From Oligoflexia bacterium (GTDB lineage: Bacteria; Bdellovibrionota; UBA1018), in the NCBI GenBank assembly GCA_903898645.1, contig CAIUGE010000033.1:1-42816 (forward strand): 42,816 nt of DNA. The letters are read 5' to 3'. The position numbers and the translations under genes were made by a program. Shown piece by piece: positions 1 to 7,207 of the stretch (positions are counted from its first letter, which is position 1; every line of letters starts with the position of its first letter). Under the pieces are notes generated by a model. That model was not told the DNA's origin and ran no database searches. It saw only the letters and a list, made by a program, of their open reading frames with translations.

Positions 1-135
1 GAATTGATCCACTGGTCCTGGAAAGTTTTCCCACATTTGACGTAGCTCCAAAAGGAGTTCAGGAGGCACGCTTCGCAGCGTTCCATTTGCAGTTCTGAAG
101 CCATCCATCTTCTTTTTTAACATATTTAGATCCAT
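1..135 (-). CDS. 5' end of a small protein, possibly IS-encoded (runs off left edge)
   Basis: An open frame starts with ATG at 133-135 on the minus strand and stays open to the window edge, giving 45 residues. A strong Shine-Dalgarno sequence (AGGAGGG) lies 8 nt upstream of the ATG, so this is probably a real gene start. The visible peptide is Lys-rich at first, then contains a Pro-Pro-Glu-Leu-Leu stretch and a Trp-Glu-Asn-Phe-Pro-Gly-Pro segment. I do not recognise it with certainty; short accessory proteins of insertion sequences can look like this. The 6+6 bp palindrome at 235-248 could be the outer end of such an element. Functional assignment is weak; the existence of the gene is well supported. 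Confidence 0.5.
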   Translation of the reverse strand, partial: MDLNMLKKKMDGFRTANGTLRSVPPELLLELRQMWENFPGPVDQF

Positions 136-234
136 ACTATGGGCCCTCCTATAGGCTCATGTATGAGTGTACGCTACTAGGTTTGGAATTCCAGACGGGG
201 ACTTAAGACGTTTTACCATGTGCGATAAAAAGCA

Positions 235-248
235 TGTCACTTGTGACA
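235..248. repeat. Palindrome TGTCAC-TT-GTGACA
   Basis: Perfect 6-bp inverted repeat with a 2-bp centre. It lies about 100 bp upstream of the minus-strand gene start at 135 and beyond the 3' end of the GAF gene. It could be an operator for a dimeric regulator or the tip of an insertion sequence whose coding part lies to the left. Confidence 0.45.
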
Positions 249-342
249 CTGGAGCACTAAGAAAGATTCGCTAAAAAATATATATTATTTAAATAAAGAA
301 TCCTCAGCACACGACGAAATCGTCAACCTCGAGAATCCTTAC

Positions 343-849
343 TTATGCTGCCAGCTCCCAGTAGCGCGTCAAACCTTTCTCGATGAACTGCGTCATCTCA
401 TTCACTAGAGCTTGGATACAAGCACAGTCCTCATCTGAAAACCCCCCTGCGGGTACCCTATTAAAAAGCTCAAGTACCCCATAAGGCTGAGAAAATGCAT
501 AGATCGGGCAGGCAAGAATGTCAGTGACGTCAAAACCAATGGTACGACTCATAGACCCTATATGAAAAGGATCTGTCACAAGACTCTGCGTACGGTAGAG
601 AGTCTGCGTACGAAGAACATGCCCAACAATTCCAGCATCGCGGGGAATACGAAAATTCCTCAACTCATCAGCTCGGCTTCCCACTGAAGCGCGAAAGAAC
701 AAGTCCCCTTGCTCATAGTCAATCTCGATGATGGATCCTGCCCGACAAGGCACCTTATCCATAACAAGCACCAGCATCTTCGAAATCATCTCTTCAACGT
801 CATAAGGAGACTGGATAGGACCATAGACATCAGCTAGTTCAGAACCCAT
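343..849 (-). CDS. GAF-domain protein
   Basis: A 168-residue protein that is almost entirely one GAF domain (about residues 15-160). GAF landmarks include Gly-Ile-Val-Gly-His-Val (73-78), the Asp-Pro-Phe...Thr-Gly-Phe linker before the Ile-Leu-Ala-Cys-Pro-Ile strand (about 93-116), and Gly-Val-Leu-Glu-Leu-Phe-Asn (124-130). No output domain is attached, so it is probably a stand-alone ligand sensor or regulatory subunit in the cytoplasm. The ligand cannot be predicted. It is divergent from fabI with 57 bp between the two starts. No good ribosome-binding site is visible before the ATG. Confidence 0.85.
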   Translation of the reverse strand: MGSELADVYGPIQSPYDVEEMISKMLVLVMDKVPCRAGSIIEIDYEQGDLFFRASVGSRADELRNFRIPRDAGIVGHVLRTQTLYRTQSLVTDPFHIGSMSRTIGFDVTDILACPIYAFSQPYGVLELFNRVPAGGFSDEDCACIQALVNEMTQFIEKGLTRYWELAA

Positions 850-906
850 GTTGTTCGTATCGGATCAAACCAAGCTATGCTAAAAGGTCGCTACAAGGAG
901 TACCAA

Positions 907-1686
907 ATGAACACAACAGTCGAACCTTTTGCCGGCAAAAAAGCCCTTATCATCGGGTGTGCAAACGAACGCAGCCTTGCCTGGTCTATAGCAAAACACC
1001 TCCATGATGGCGGAGCGCAGTGCGGCTTCACCTACCCAAGCCCTGCTCTTGAAAAAAGAGTACGCCCACTCGCTGCCTCCCTGCATGCACCCATCATCGC
1101 GCCATGCGATGTTACCCAAGATCAAGATATTGATCAGCTCTTCACAACCGTCAAGGAGACCTGGGGGACCTTTCATATCTTGATCCATTCAGTTGCATTT
1201 GCAGATAAAGAAAACCTCGAAGGTCGTTTTGTTCAAACAAGCCGCGCTGGATTTCAAAAAGCCCTCGACATCAGTGCCTACAGCCTCGTCGCTTTAGCAC
1301 GCGGTGCCGAACCACTCCTTGAACCTAGCAGCTCAATTGTTACCCTGAGCTACTACGGTGCACAAAAAGTTGTCCCAAATTACAATGTTATGGGCGTTGC
1401 AAAAGCCGCACTGGAAGCATCCGTACGCTACTTAGCCTATGATCTCGGAAAGCAGAAAATTCGCGTGAATGCTATATCTGCAGGCCCAGTCAAAACCTTA
1501 GCTGCAGCGGGTATTCGCAATTTCCGTGACATTCTCACTGCTAATGAAGAGAAAAATCCACTTCGAGAAAACATCCATGCCGATGATGTGGGTGCTCTGG
1601 CTGCATTTCTCTGCTCTGACCAGGCACGCCATATCACAGGTACGACGATGATGGTCGATAGCGGTGCACATATTATGGCATTCTAA
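907..1686 (+). CDS. fabI: Enoyl-[acyl-carrier-protein] reductase (NADH), FabI
   Basis: FabI catalyses the last reduction of the fatty-acid elongation cycle, trans-2-enoyl-ACP to acyl-ACP. The 259-residue protein has the usual FabI length. It shows the atypical SDR nucleotide-binding start (Gly-Cys-Ala-Asn-Glu-Arg-Ser, 17-23, in place of GxxxGxG), the Cys-Asp-Val-Thr segment (67-70), the active-site pair Tyr159-x6-Lys166, and a C-terminal Thr-Gly-x-Thr-x-x-Val-Asp-Ser-Gly motif. I chose ATG 907 because AAGGAG at 895-900 lies 6 nt upstream; a start at 877 would add ten residues without family support. It stands alone, and a hairpin with a T-rich tail follows about 120 nt after the stop. Confidence 0.96.
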   Translation: MNTTVEPFAGKKALIIGCANERSLAWSIAKHLHDGGAQCGFTYPSPALEKRVRPLAASLHAPIIAPCDVTQDQDIDQLFTTVKETWGTFHILIHSVAFADKENLEGRFVQTSRAGFQKALDISAYSLVALARGAEPLLEPSSSIVTLSYYGAQKVVPNYNVMGVAKAALEASVRYLAYDLGKQKIRVNAISAGPVKTLAAAGIRNFRDILTANEEKNPLRENIHADDVGALAAFLCSDQARHITGTTMMVDSGAHIMAF

Positions 1687-1726
1687 ATTATTTTTCTCTT
1701 GCACTCCTTATAAGAGTGATATAAAT

Positions 1727-1844
1727 AGAGGACATAACAATTTGGTTTCCATGGGTGCCCTCACTTCCCCCCCCCACACACTGAATGAGGCTCCCGTGGC
1801 GGTAGGGGACTCTAAGGCTTAATCCTTGGAGTCCCTTGTTGTTT
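1727..1844 (+). ncRNA. Candidate structured RNA with C-rich loop and terminator (or fabI 3' UTR)
   Basis: Two hairpins follow fabI. The first pairs 1749-1763 with 1786-1799 (about 14 pairs, one G-U, one mismatch, one bulge) and exposes a loop containing nine consecutive C (1767-1775). The second, 1806-1817 with 1824-1835, has 12 pairs including one G-U and is followed by TTGTTGTTT. A possible promoter, TTGCAC 1699-1704 and TATAAA 1720-1725, has a short 15-bp spacer. C-rich loops in small RNAs often pair with Shine-Dalgarno sequences. An independent transcript is an inference; the same sequence could simply be the fabI 3' UTR. Confidence 0.35.
1806..1844 (+). terminator. Rho-independent terminator after fabI / candidate RNA
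   Basis: A 12-bp stem (1806-1817 with 1824-1835, one G-U pair), a 6-nt loop and a TTGTTGTTT tail on the plus strand. It sits between convergent fabI and the minus-strand gene ending at 1843. Confidence 0.6.
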
Positions 1845-2139
1845 ATAGTACTTTTATCAATGCATAGATGACAGTCAGGAAATCATCTCCATACACAAAA
1901 CTTGGCACGACAATACTGGTAGCAACACACGAAAGTACCCAGGTCACAAGACGCAGAATAAGCCTGAAAAAAAACCCAAACCGCCTTCGGAACAAATACC
2001 CTACAAGGGCAATACCAAAAAATGCGAGTGGCTCAAGGATTGCTAATTGTTTAGTCTCATCTGCAGATGGATGAGTGAGGTGCGTAAAGGCCTGCACAAC
2101 TCTAGGATCAGCAAAAAGCTGAAGCATTTTTTCCTGCAT
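1843..2139 (-). CDS. Small membrane protein of unknown function
   Basis: A 98-residue protein with a soluble N-terminal third and two hydrophobic segments (about residues 35-52 and 57-82) separated by an Arg-Arg-Arg turn, so probably a two-helix inner-membrane protein. I do not recognise a family. Its ATG overlaps the stop of the upstream regulator gene (TAATG), which implies translational coupling. It is the last gene of a three-gene minus-strand operon behind a GT-C membrane protein and an HTH regulator. Confidence 0.6.
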   Translation of the reverse strand: MQEKMLQLFADPRVVQAFTHLTHPSADETKQLAILEPLAFFGIALVGYLFRRRFGFFFRLILRLVTWVLSCVATSIVVPSFVYGDDFLTVIYALIKVL

Positions 2140-2882
2140 TAGGCAGCTTGCTTCTCCTGCATGCGGAATTGATCGCTTTTCATACCATGGCGCCGCAGGA
2201 GACGGAGGTAGTTACTTCGATCAAGCCGCGCTTCACGAGCTGCAGAAGAAACGTTTCCTTTATGGCGCGCAAGGGATGCTGCCAAAAACTCTCGCTCAAA
2301 AGCATCACTCCACTGCTTTTTAAGCGCAGTATAATTATAGACCTCAGCATTCAGAGGCAGATGAGAAACATTCTGCATATTTTTGACTGGCTCAAGATCA
2401 AGCGATCTCTTTTCTTGATCAGCATAAAGAAGCGCACGCGTTTTCCGAAGCTCGCTCATTGCCTCATTAAGTGCACGTAGCGGCCTACTCTGCGTCTCCC
2501 ACTGCTGGCATGCTTTCTGGCATGCAGCCTGAAGATTATCCCTATGCACAATAGGCACCAAAGCCTGAATGACAGGATGATTCTGCTCTGCCAGGATGGC
2601 AATGGGCGTCTCTGAATGAGCAATGATAATAAGCGATGGCGCAAGAGCCTGCACTTCTTGTAAAAATGTTGAACCAAAAATAGGCGTACCATCCACTAAA
2701 AGCCCTGTAATAAGTATCCCAATGGATGGGTCGTAAACTCCTCGCTTACTCCCTTGCTTCTGCATATGCTCAAGAAAAGATGCTGGTGTCGTAAAAGCGC
2801 CACCGAATTGCGCATGTAACTCCTGAGCAATCTCAGCACATGGCACCTGCATATCAGATAAACTAAAAAATTTTGGCTGCAT
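2139..2882 (-). CDS. Transcriptional regulator with receiver-like N-terminus and Fis-type HTH
   Basis: A 247-residue protein. The C-terminal 45 residues form a Fis/NtrC-type helix-turn-helix (Phe-Leu-Ala-Ala-Ser-Leu...Asn-Val-Ser-Ser-Ala-Ala-Arg...Asp-Arg-Ser-Asn-Tyr-Leu-Arg-Leu-Leu). The N-terminal half alternates hydrophobic strands and helices like a response-regulator receiver but lacks a clear acidic phosphorylation site. There is no sigma-54 AAA+ domain between them. ATG 2882 is chosen because AAGGAG lies 5 nt upstream; a start six codons earlier lacks this. It sits 27 nt downstream of the GT-C/TPR gene and overlaps the next gene by TAATG. The target genes are unknown. Confidence 0.7.
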   Translation of the reverse strand: MQPKFFSLSDMQVPCAEIAQELHAQFGGAFTTPASFLEHMQKQGSKRGVYDPSIGILITGLLVDGTPIFGSTFLQEVQALAPSLIIIAHSETPIAILAEQNHPVIQALVPIVHRDNLQAACQKACQQWETQSRPLRALNEAMSELRKTRALLYADQEKRSLDLEPVKNMQNVSHLPLNAEVYNYTALKKQWSDAFEREFLAASLARHKGNVSSAAREARLDRSNYLRLLRRHGMKSDQFRMQEKQAA

Positions 2883-2909
2883 AGCTTCTCCTTCCCGCAT
2901 GGGATCTTT

Positions 2910-4337
2910 TTACCTATCGGCAGAAACTTGCTGTTCTAAAATACTTTTTATTTCATGCAACTTCTGGCTTGCTGGAAATAGAGGAATCGCCTGCGTATCC
3001 ACAAAGACACGCGCCTGCATGGGATCAATCCGCATAAGCAATTGCGCAAGGTTTTCATAGGCAAGGTAGTAATGCCCATGCTGGACAGCCTGCTGGTAAC
3101 ATTCTAAAGCACGATCCAGCTGACCGTGCGCCTCAAAATAGGCACCAAGATTATTCCAATTGGTCCACCATGTAGGCAGAAGCTGAACAGAAGCTAAAAA
3201 ATGGCCCCCGGCTTCATCAATATGTCCCTGCCGGTAGAGCTCAACTCCAAGATTATTCTCAATATCATAAGCTCCCCTCGAACGAGGAAGATCTGTCGCA
3301 TACAATGTCGCTCCATCACGCCAGCTGAAACTTCTTTGATACCCAAACCATCCGGAAACAAGACAAAAAATCACCCCAAGGATAGGCCATCTCTTCGGCA
3401 AAAAAAGCCCAAGCAGAGCCGCAGTCGGCATCAATGCCCACCTATCAGCAACAGTGGCATCGAGGGGCACCAAGATCTGACTATGCAAGCCCATGCCAAG
3501 CGCCCACCAAGCGCCAAAAAAAAGATTCCTTCGAGATACAACAGCAAGAGCCACGGCACAAAAAAGCAATAATGCCCCCCAATGAGGTGCCGTACTTAAC
3601 CATTGATGCGAGGATACCCGCGGAATCGTTGGCACAAGGCTTGTGATGTAAAAAGATAGCACGTCAGGCACAGTCATCAAGCGCTCATGGAGTGAACAAA
3701 TGCTAATAGGCTGCAGCTTTCCAGAAAGCGCAAAGCCCACAGAAGAAAACCGCATGACGCTATACAGCACAAGCACACCAAAAGATTTCCGATCAGGCAT
3801 AAGCGCGATAAAAAGGAGTCCTGTTTCCTTTGATAAAGCACTCAGCAAAAGACACAGGTACCGAGCCCGAGGATATAAAATCGCCAAAAGTCCAAAAAAG
3901 AAATACAAGACATCCTGGAGATCTGCACTATAGAGCGCAACTTCTGTCTGCAGAGGATGCAGCATGAAAATAAGCCCCGCAAGGACTGGCCAAGGACCAC
4001 CAGCATACCGTGACAGCAGCCGCGTCAAAAAATAGCAGGCGCTCGCAAAAAGCCCTAATTGAACAGCATGAAACCACCTCGCATCAAGTCCAAAGAGTGC
4101 TCGCAAAAGCGCATAGGTCAGCGTCATAAGAGGCTTGTAATACACCCCCTGCTGATTCCCAGCTGTATAGAAGCTTCCAGACATAAGACCATCAGCCTGA
4201 TGTATGATCTGCTCCTCATCATCCCATAAAAAAACGTTATGCAGCACAGCATGACCGTAAACAACGCATGCTGCTGCATAGAAAAGAAGTAAGACCTTAA
4301 CGTTTTCCCAAGTCTGTCGATAGGTAGAGTGTGACAC
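2910..4337 (-). CDS. TMTC-like GT-C membrane protein with C-terminal TPRs
   Basis: A 475-residue polytopic membrane protein. An early periplasmic loop carries Leu-Trp-Asp-Asp-Glu (37-41), the acidic motif of GT-C glycosyltransferases. Tyr-Tyr-Lys-Pro-Leu (66-70) and His-Pro-Leu-Gln-Thr-Glu-Val (127-133) are typical of the TMTC/DUF1736 family. About nine hydrophobic segments follow, and the last 100 residues form TPR repeats (Asn-Asn-Leu-Gly...Gly-x-x-x-Ala). Relatives transfer mannose or other sugars from a polyprenyl-phosphate donor to exported proteins, so a similar role is likely here; the substrate is unknown. The start is GTG 4337, with AGGAG 5 nt upstream. It is the first gene of a three-gene operon. 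Its start overlaps the divergent gene at 4331. Confidence 0.8.
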   Translation of the reverse strand: MSHSTYRQTWENVKVLLLFYAAACVVYGHAVLHNVFLWDDEEQIIHQADGLMSGSFYTAGNQQGVYYKPLMTLTYALLRALFGLDARWFHAVQLGLFASACYFLTRLLSRYAGGPWPVLAGLIFMLHPLQTEVALYSADLQDVLYFFFGLLAILYPRARYLCLLLSALSKETGLLFIALMPDRKSFGVLVLYSVMRFSSVGFALSGKLQPISICSLHERLMTVPDVLSFYITSLVPTIPRVSSHQWLSTAPHWGALLLFCAVALAVVSRRNLFFGAWWALGMGLHSQILVPLDATVADRWALMPTAALLGLFLPKRWPILGVIFCLVSGWFGYQRSFSWRDGATLYATDLPRSRGAYDIENNLGVELYRQGHIDEAGGHFLASVQLLPTWWTNWNNLGAYFEAHGQLDRALECYQQAVQHGHYYLAYENLAQLLMRIDPMQARVFVDTQAIPLFPASQKLHEIKSILEQQVSADR

Positions 4338-5377
4338 AGCTTCTCCTATACCTCATGACTGCCTATGCTGGAACCGCGGACCCTAATTACCAGGCGATCC
4401 ACGATAGCATTCATCAGATCGAATCCTGGCTCCACAGCATACCTGTCAGCCTCAGCCACTCTGCTCATGCGCATTCAAAGGAACTTGATGCTCTCCACCA
4501 GCATATTCTGAGCGCTCTTGCCCTTGACCCCACCCAACCGTCCGGTGATCAGGGTATCCGCTCCTTTAACCAAGCCGACAGCAGGACCCAAAGCATTACC
4601 CAAGAACTCACGAAACTCGATCCTCAATTTACAGCCTACAAAACCCTTGTAACCGAATGCCTTATCATGCGCCGCGAACATCGCTTTAAACAAGCGCGTG
4701 TCCTATTTACTGACAAAGCCATTGACGTCTATGAGCAGCTCCAAAAAGCGTACAAACCGTCTCAAGCCAGCAATGAAGTAACAATAGCCATTGGTTTGCC
4801 CCAAGACCTAAAAAATCAATTTACCCCCCTTCTTACAAAACTCAGGGATCTCCCAGAAGCGCAGCCCCCCGTAAAAAAACCCATCAGAGGCCGCCTGGTT
4901 GTAGAAATTGGGCTTATCGCCTTTATCCTAGGCTGCGCCGCAGGCATCACCCTGAGCGATAGCACCGACATTCGTACATTTATAAAAAATGCCTTTAAAA
5001 AAGCAACACGAAAAATCCTTGTACGCATCAAGCCATCATCACCATTCCAGTACCAAGCATGGATGAAAGAATTTCAAACCCTGGCTCAAGCCCTTAACAC
5101 TCTCCGCACCAAAGATTACCAGCATATTCAGATGCTTTCCAAGCAGGACCACGCCATCAATGAATGCTTTAAAAGCATCTACAACCAAGCAGATAAGTAC
5201 CCATCGATTCAAAGACCAATCCACACCTTAGAAGAGCTCCACACCGGATCCCAACAAATAGCCCACGGACTCCTCCAAAGCCTTAAGCACAAAGACGAAG
5301 CTTGTAATGCCATCCTCGAAGCAACACTCAATCTCTATGATGCTATTGAAAAGGAGAAAGAAACTCGTGCAGCTTAA
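4331..5377 (+). CDS. Helical membrane protein of unknown function
   Basis: A 348-residue, strongly alpha-helical protein rich in Gln, Leu and Lys. It begins with a short hydrophobic stretch that may be a signal peptide (Leu-Leu-Leu-Tyr-Leu...Ala-Gly). One clear transmembrane segment lies near residues 188-210, followed at once by a basic stretch (Lys-Lys-Ala-Thr-Arg-Lys). This gives an external helical half and a cytoplasmic helical half. I chose GTG 4331 because the frame is closed just upstream (TAG at 4325); ATG 4355 would remove the signal sequence. The ribosome-binding site is weak. No family recognised. An exported-protein gene family follows it in the same direction. Confidence 0.6.
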   Translation: MTQLLLYLMTAYAGTADPNYQAIHDSIHQIESWLHSIPVSLSHSAHAHSKELDALHQHILSALALDPTQPSGDQGIRSFNQADSRTQSITQELTKLDPQFTAYKTLVTECLIMRREHRFKQARVLFTDKAIDVYEQLQKAYKPSQASNEVTIAIGLPQDLKNQFTPLLTKLRDLPEAQPPVKKPIRGRLVVEIGLIAFILGCAAGITLSDSTDIRTFIKNAFKKATRKILVRIKPSSPFQYQAWMKEFQTLAQALNTLRTKDYQHIQMLSKQDHAINECFKSIYNQADKYPSIQRPIHTLEELHTGSQQIAHGLLQSLKHKDEACNAILEATLNLYDAIEKEKETRAA

Positions 5378-6134
5378 GTATATCCTAGCGCTTTGTATAC
5401 AGGCATGTCTCGCCACCCCTTTCTCACCAGATCTGAGTCTAGATGAAATTCTAGTAGAACTTAATCACGGACGTCCATTCAATTTTTTTTAGATAAACTC
5501 ATTAACGAAAAGATCAGCATAGTATCACATAGTTGATGCATTCTTCATATCGTTACATCATTCATTCAGGAACGTTCAGGGCACTTCCAAGGTCAACATA
5601 ATAGTGCCCACATGAGCCGCAGGCTCGAACTTATGCAGCATTATAACAACAAGTGTTTATGCGATCAGGAACAGAAATCAATAAACGCTATTGCAGAAAA
5701 AGCGAAGGAATTAGAAATAGATAGCATCACAAAAAACGTGTCATCACTTTTTCTGCTCAATGACAAACTCGTTTTCTATTCTGACATACACGAAGCCACT
5801 GCAGCCGCAAAAGAAATTCCTTATGATATTTTTTATATGATTCTATACAACACGCTTGGACATCAAATTCCTCCTATCAATCAATTCTTCATCGACAAGA
5901 TATCTACAGAGGACCTTCGCAAGATAAAAATAGAAGAACTAGAAAAAATACCAGGATGGAAACTCGTCGTAACCGGAAAAGATTCAAAGCAAAAAAAAAC
6001 CATGTGAAATACTTTTTAACATAGCTCACAAAAGACAAGAGGCCTTAAACGCACTCCTCGCTCCACATAAGCGGCCTCCTTGCAATAAGAGCTCAGCTTG
6101 GCAAGCATACATCGACAAACTAAAAGCCAACTAA
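5367..6134 (+). pseudogene. Decayed first copy of an exported protein family (frameshifts plus nonsense)
   Basis: This copy starts at GTG 5367 behind AAGGAG (5351-5356) with a short signal peptide (Leu-Lys-Tyr-Ile-Leu-Ala-Leu-Cys-Ile-Gln). It stops after 41 codons at TAG 5490. Similarity to the intact copy at 6395-7147 continues when three lesions are bridged: a missing base in the T8 tract 5483-5490, an in-frame TGA at 5534-5536, and an extra base in the A9 tract 5991-5999. Past the last lesion the frame ends with Trp-Gln-Ala-Tyr-Ile-Asp-Lys-Leu-Lys, matching Trp-Glu-Val-Tyr-Ile-Glu-Lys-Leu-Arg of the intact copy. The segment 5612-6007 is open on its own (131 codons) but has no signal peptide. 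Function unknown. Confidence 0.75.
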
Positions 6135-6284
6135 GCCCAGTGCAGATCAACCTGCTCGCATCAGCGCCACAGATAACGACAGCTAGAAAATGAGATCCAA
6201 CTAAAAATAAGACACACACCCTGCATTGATACGCAACGCATTGCTTCACAACACGACCATCACACAATAAAAACGCATCATAAC

Positions 6285-6311
6285 TTGACGAGTCAAGGAG
6301 CATTTTATAAA
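6285..6311 (+). promoter_or_regulatory. Possible promoter of the intact exported-family gene
   Basis: TTGACG (6285-6290) and TATAAA (6306-6311) with a 15-bp spacer, or TAAAAA (6308-6313) with 17 bp. The -35 box lies inside the palindrome CTTGAC-GA-GTCAAG (6284-6297), which could let a repressor cover the promoter. It sits about 85-110 bp upstream of the gene start. Confidence 0.35.
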
Positions 6312-6394
6312 AAATATGTTGAATTACAAGCTCTCGAGGATTAAAATTAAAGACTATGAAAAGAATAGCCCCTAAAATCATGAAAGCCGAAGAT

Positions 6395-7147
6395 ATGTAT
6401 CTTAAATATCTTCTCATCATGAGTATTCAGGTATGTCTCGCTGCCCCATCAAGACTCAGTCTTGCTGAAATCAACAAGGGGCTCAGCCGAGAAAATGTTA
6501 ATTTTATACATAACCTACATGTAGAGTACACTAATATCTTATCGAGAGCACCGTGCATTACATACATTCTTAAATCAATTCATCAAGAAGACATGATGCT
6601 TATTCCACTAACAAAAATAGATTACAACGAATTATTAAAAAATCAAGTTTTACGTGTTAAGTACTATATGCAACATAAAATGTCGTGCGATGAAGAGCAA
6701 GCAGAAATAGACAGTATCGTGCAGTCCGTAATGGCCATGAATGACGCACACGTCAATTATATGCAATTGCTCTTTAGAATTAATGGCAGATCAGTGAGCA
6801 CGCCATCCAGGATCACGCAAGCCACCTCTATCGCAAAACACGTCACTCCAGGACTACTTCATTCATTTATTTATGAAAAATTAGGTATCACATCCATCGA
6901 AATACTCTCGGGCAACACGATGTCAGCCAAGTCTCTTCAAGAGATAACAATAATAAATCTAGAAAAATGGCCTGGATGGAAGCTATTTGTCACTGGAGAA
7001 GAGTCGGCAGAAAAAAAAATATGCAAAAAACTTTTTCATAGAGCACAAAAAGAAGAACAATCTCGCAGTACCCTCTTCTGGGCATGCTACCCGAGAAAAC
7101 GATCTCTCCCATGGGAAGTCTACATCGAAAAACTGAGAAGCTCCTAA
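6395..7147 (+). CDS. Intact copy of an unrecognised exported protein family
   Basis: A 250-residue protein with a short signal peptide (Leu-Lys-Tyr-Leu-Leu-Ile-Met-Ser-Ile-Gln-Val-Cys-Leu-Ala) and a helical, cysteine-poor mature part. Conserved family landmarks seen in the neighbouring copies are Ser-Leu-Ala-Glu-Ile after the signal peptide, Pro-Cys-Ile-x-x-Ile-Leu, Ser-Cys-Asp-Glu-Glu-Gln, Trp-Pro-Gly-Trp-Lys-Leu-x-Val-Thr-Gly, and a C-terminal Tyr-Ile-Glu-Lys-Leu-Arg. ATG 6395 is chosen because both sister copies start directly before this signal peptide. An in-frame ATG at 6356 would add 13 residues, and neither has a good ribosome-binding site. No known domain recognised. A periplasmic, surface or secreted role is inferred from the signal peptide only. 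Confidence 0.65.
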   Translation: MYLKYLLIMSIQVCLAAPSRLSLAEINKGLSRENVNFIHNLHVEYTNILSRAPCITYILKSIHQEDMMLIPLTKIDYNELLKNQVLRVKYYMQHKMSCDEEQAEIDSIVQSVMAMNDAHVNYMQLLFRINGRSVSTPSRITQATSIAKHVTPGLLHSFIYEKLGITSIEILSGNTMSAKSLQEITIINLEKWPGWKLFVTGEESAEKKICKKLFHRAQKEEQSRSTLFWACYPRKRSLPWEVYIEKLRSS

Positions 7148-7207
7148 AAGCACATTGATTAAGCATCTCTCGCATGCCATACTGAACTGCAGAAAAGGAC
7201 TCTCTCC

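Noticed and set aside
880-1188. A 102-codon minus-strand open frame across the 5' half of fabI
   Set aside because: It lies entirely within the well-supported fabI gene, has no ribosome-binding site and gives a low-complexity, domain-free product.
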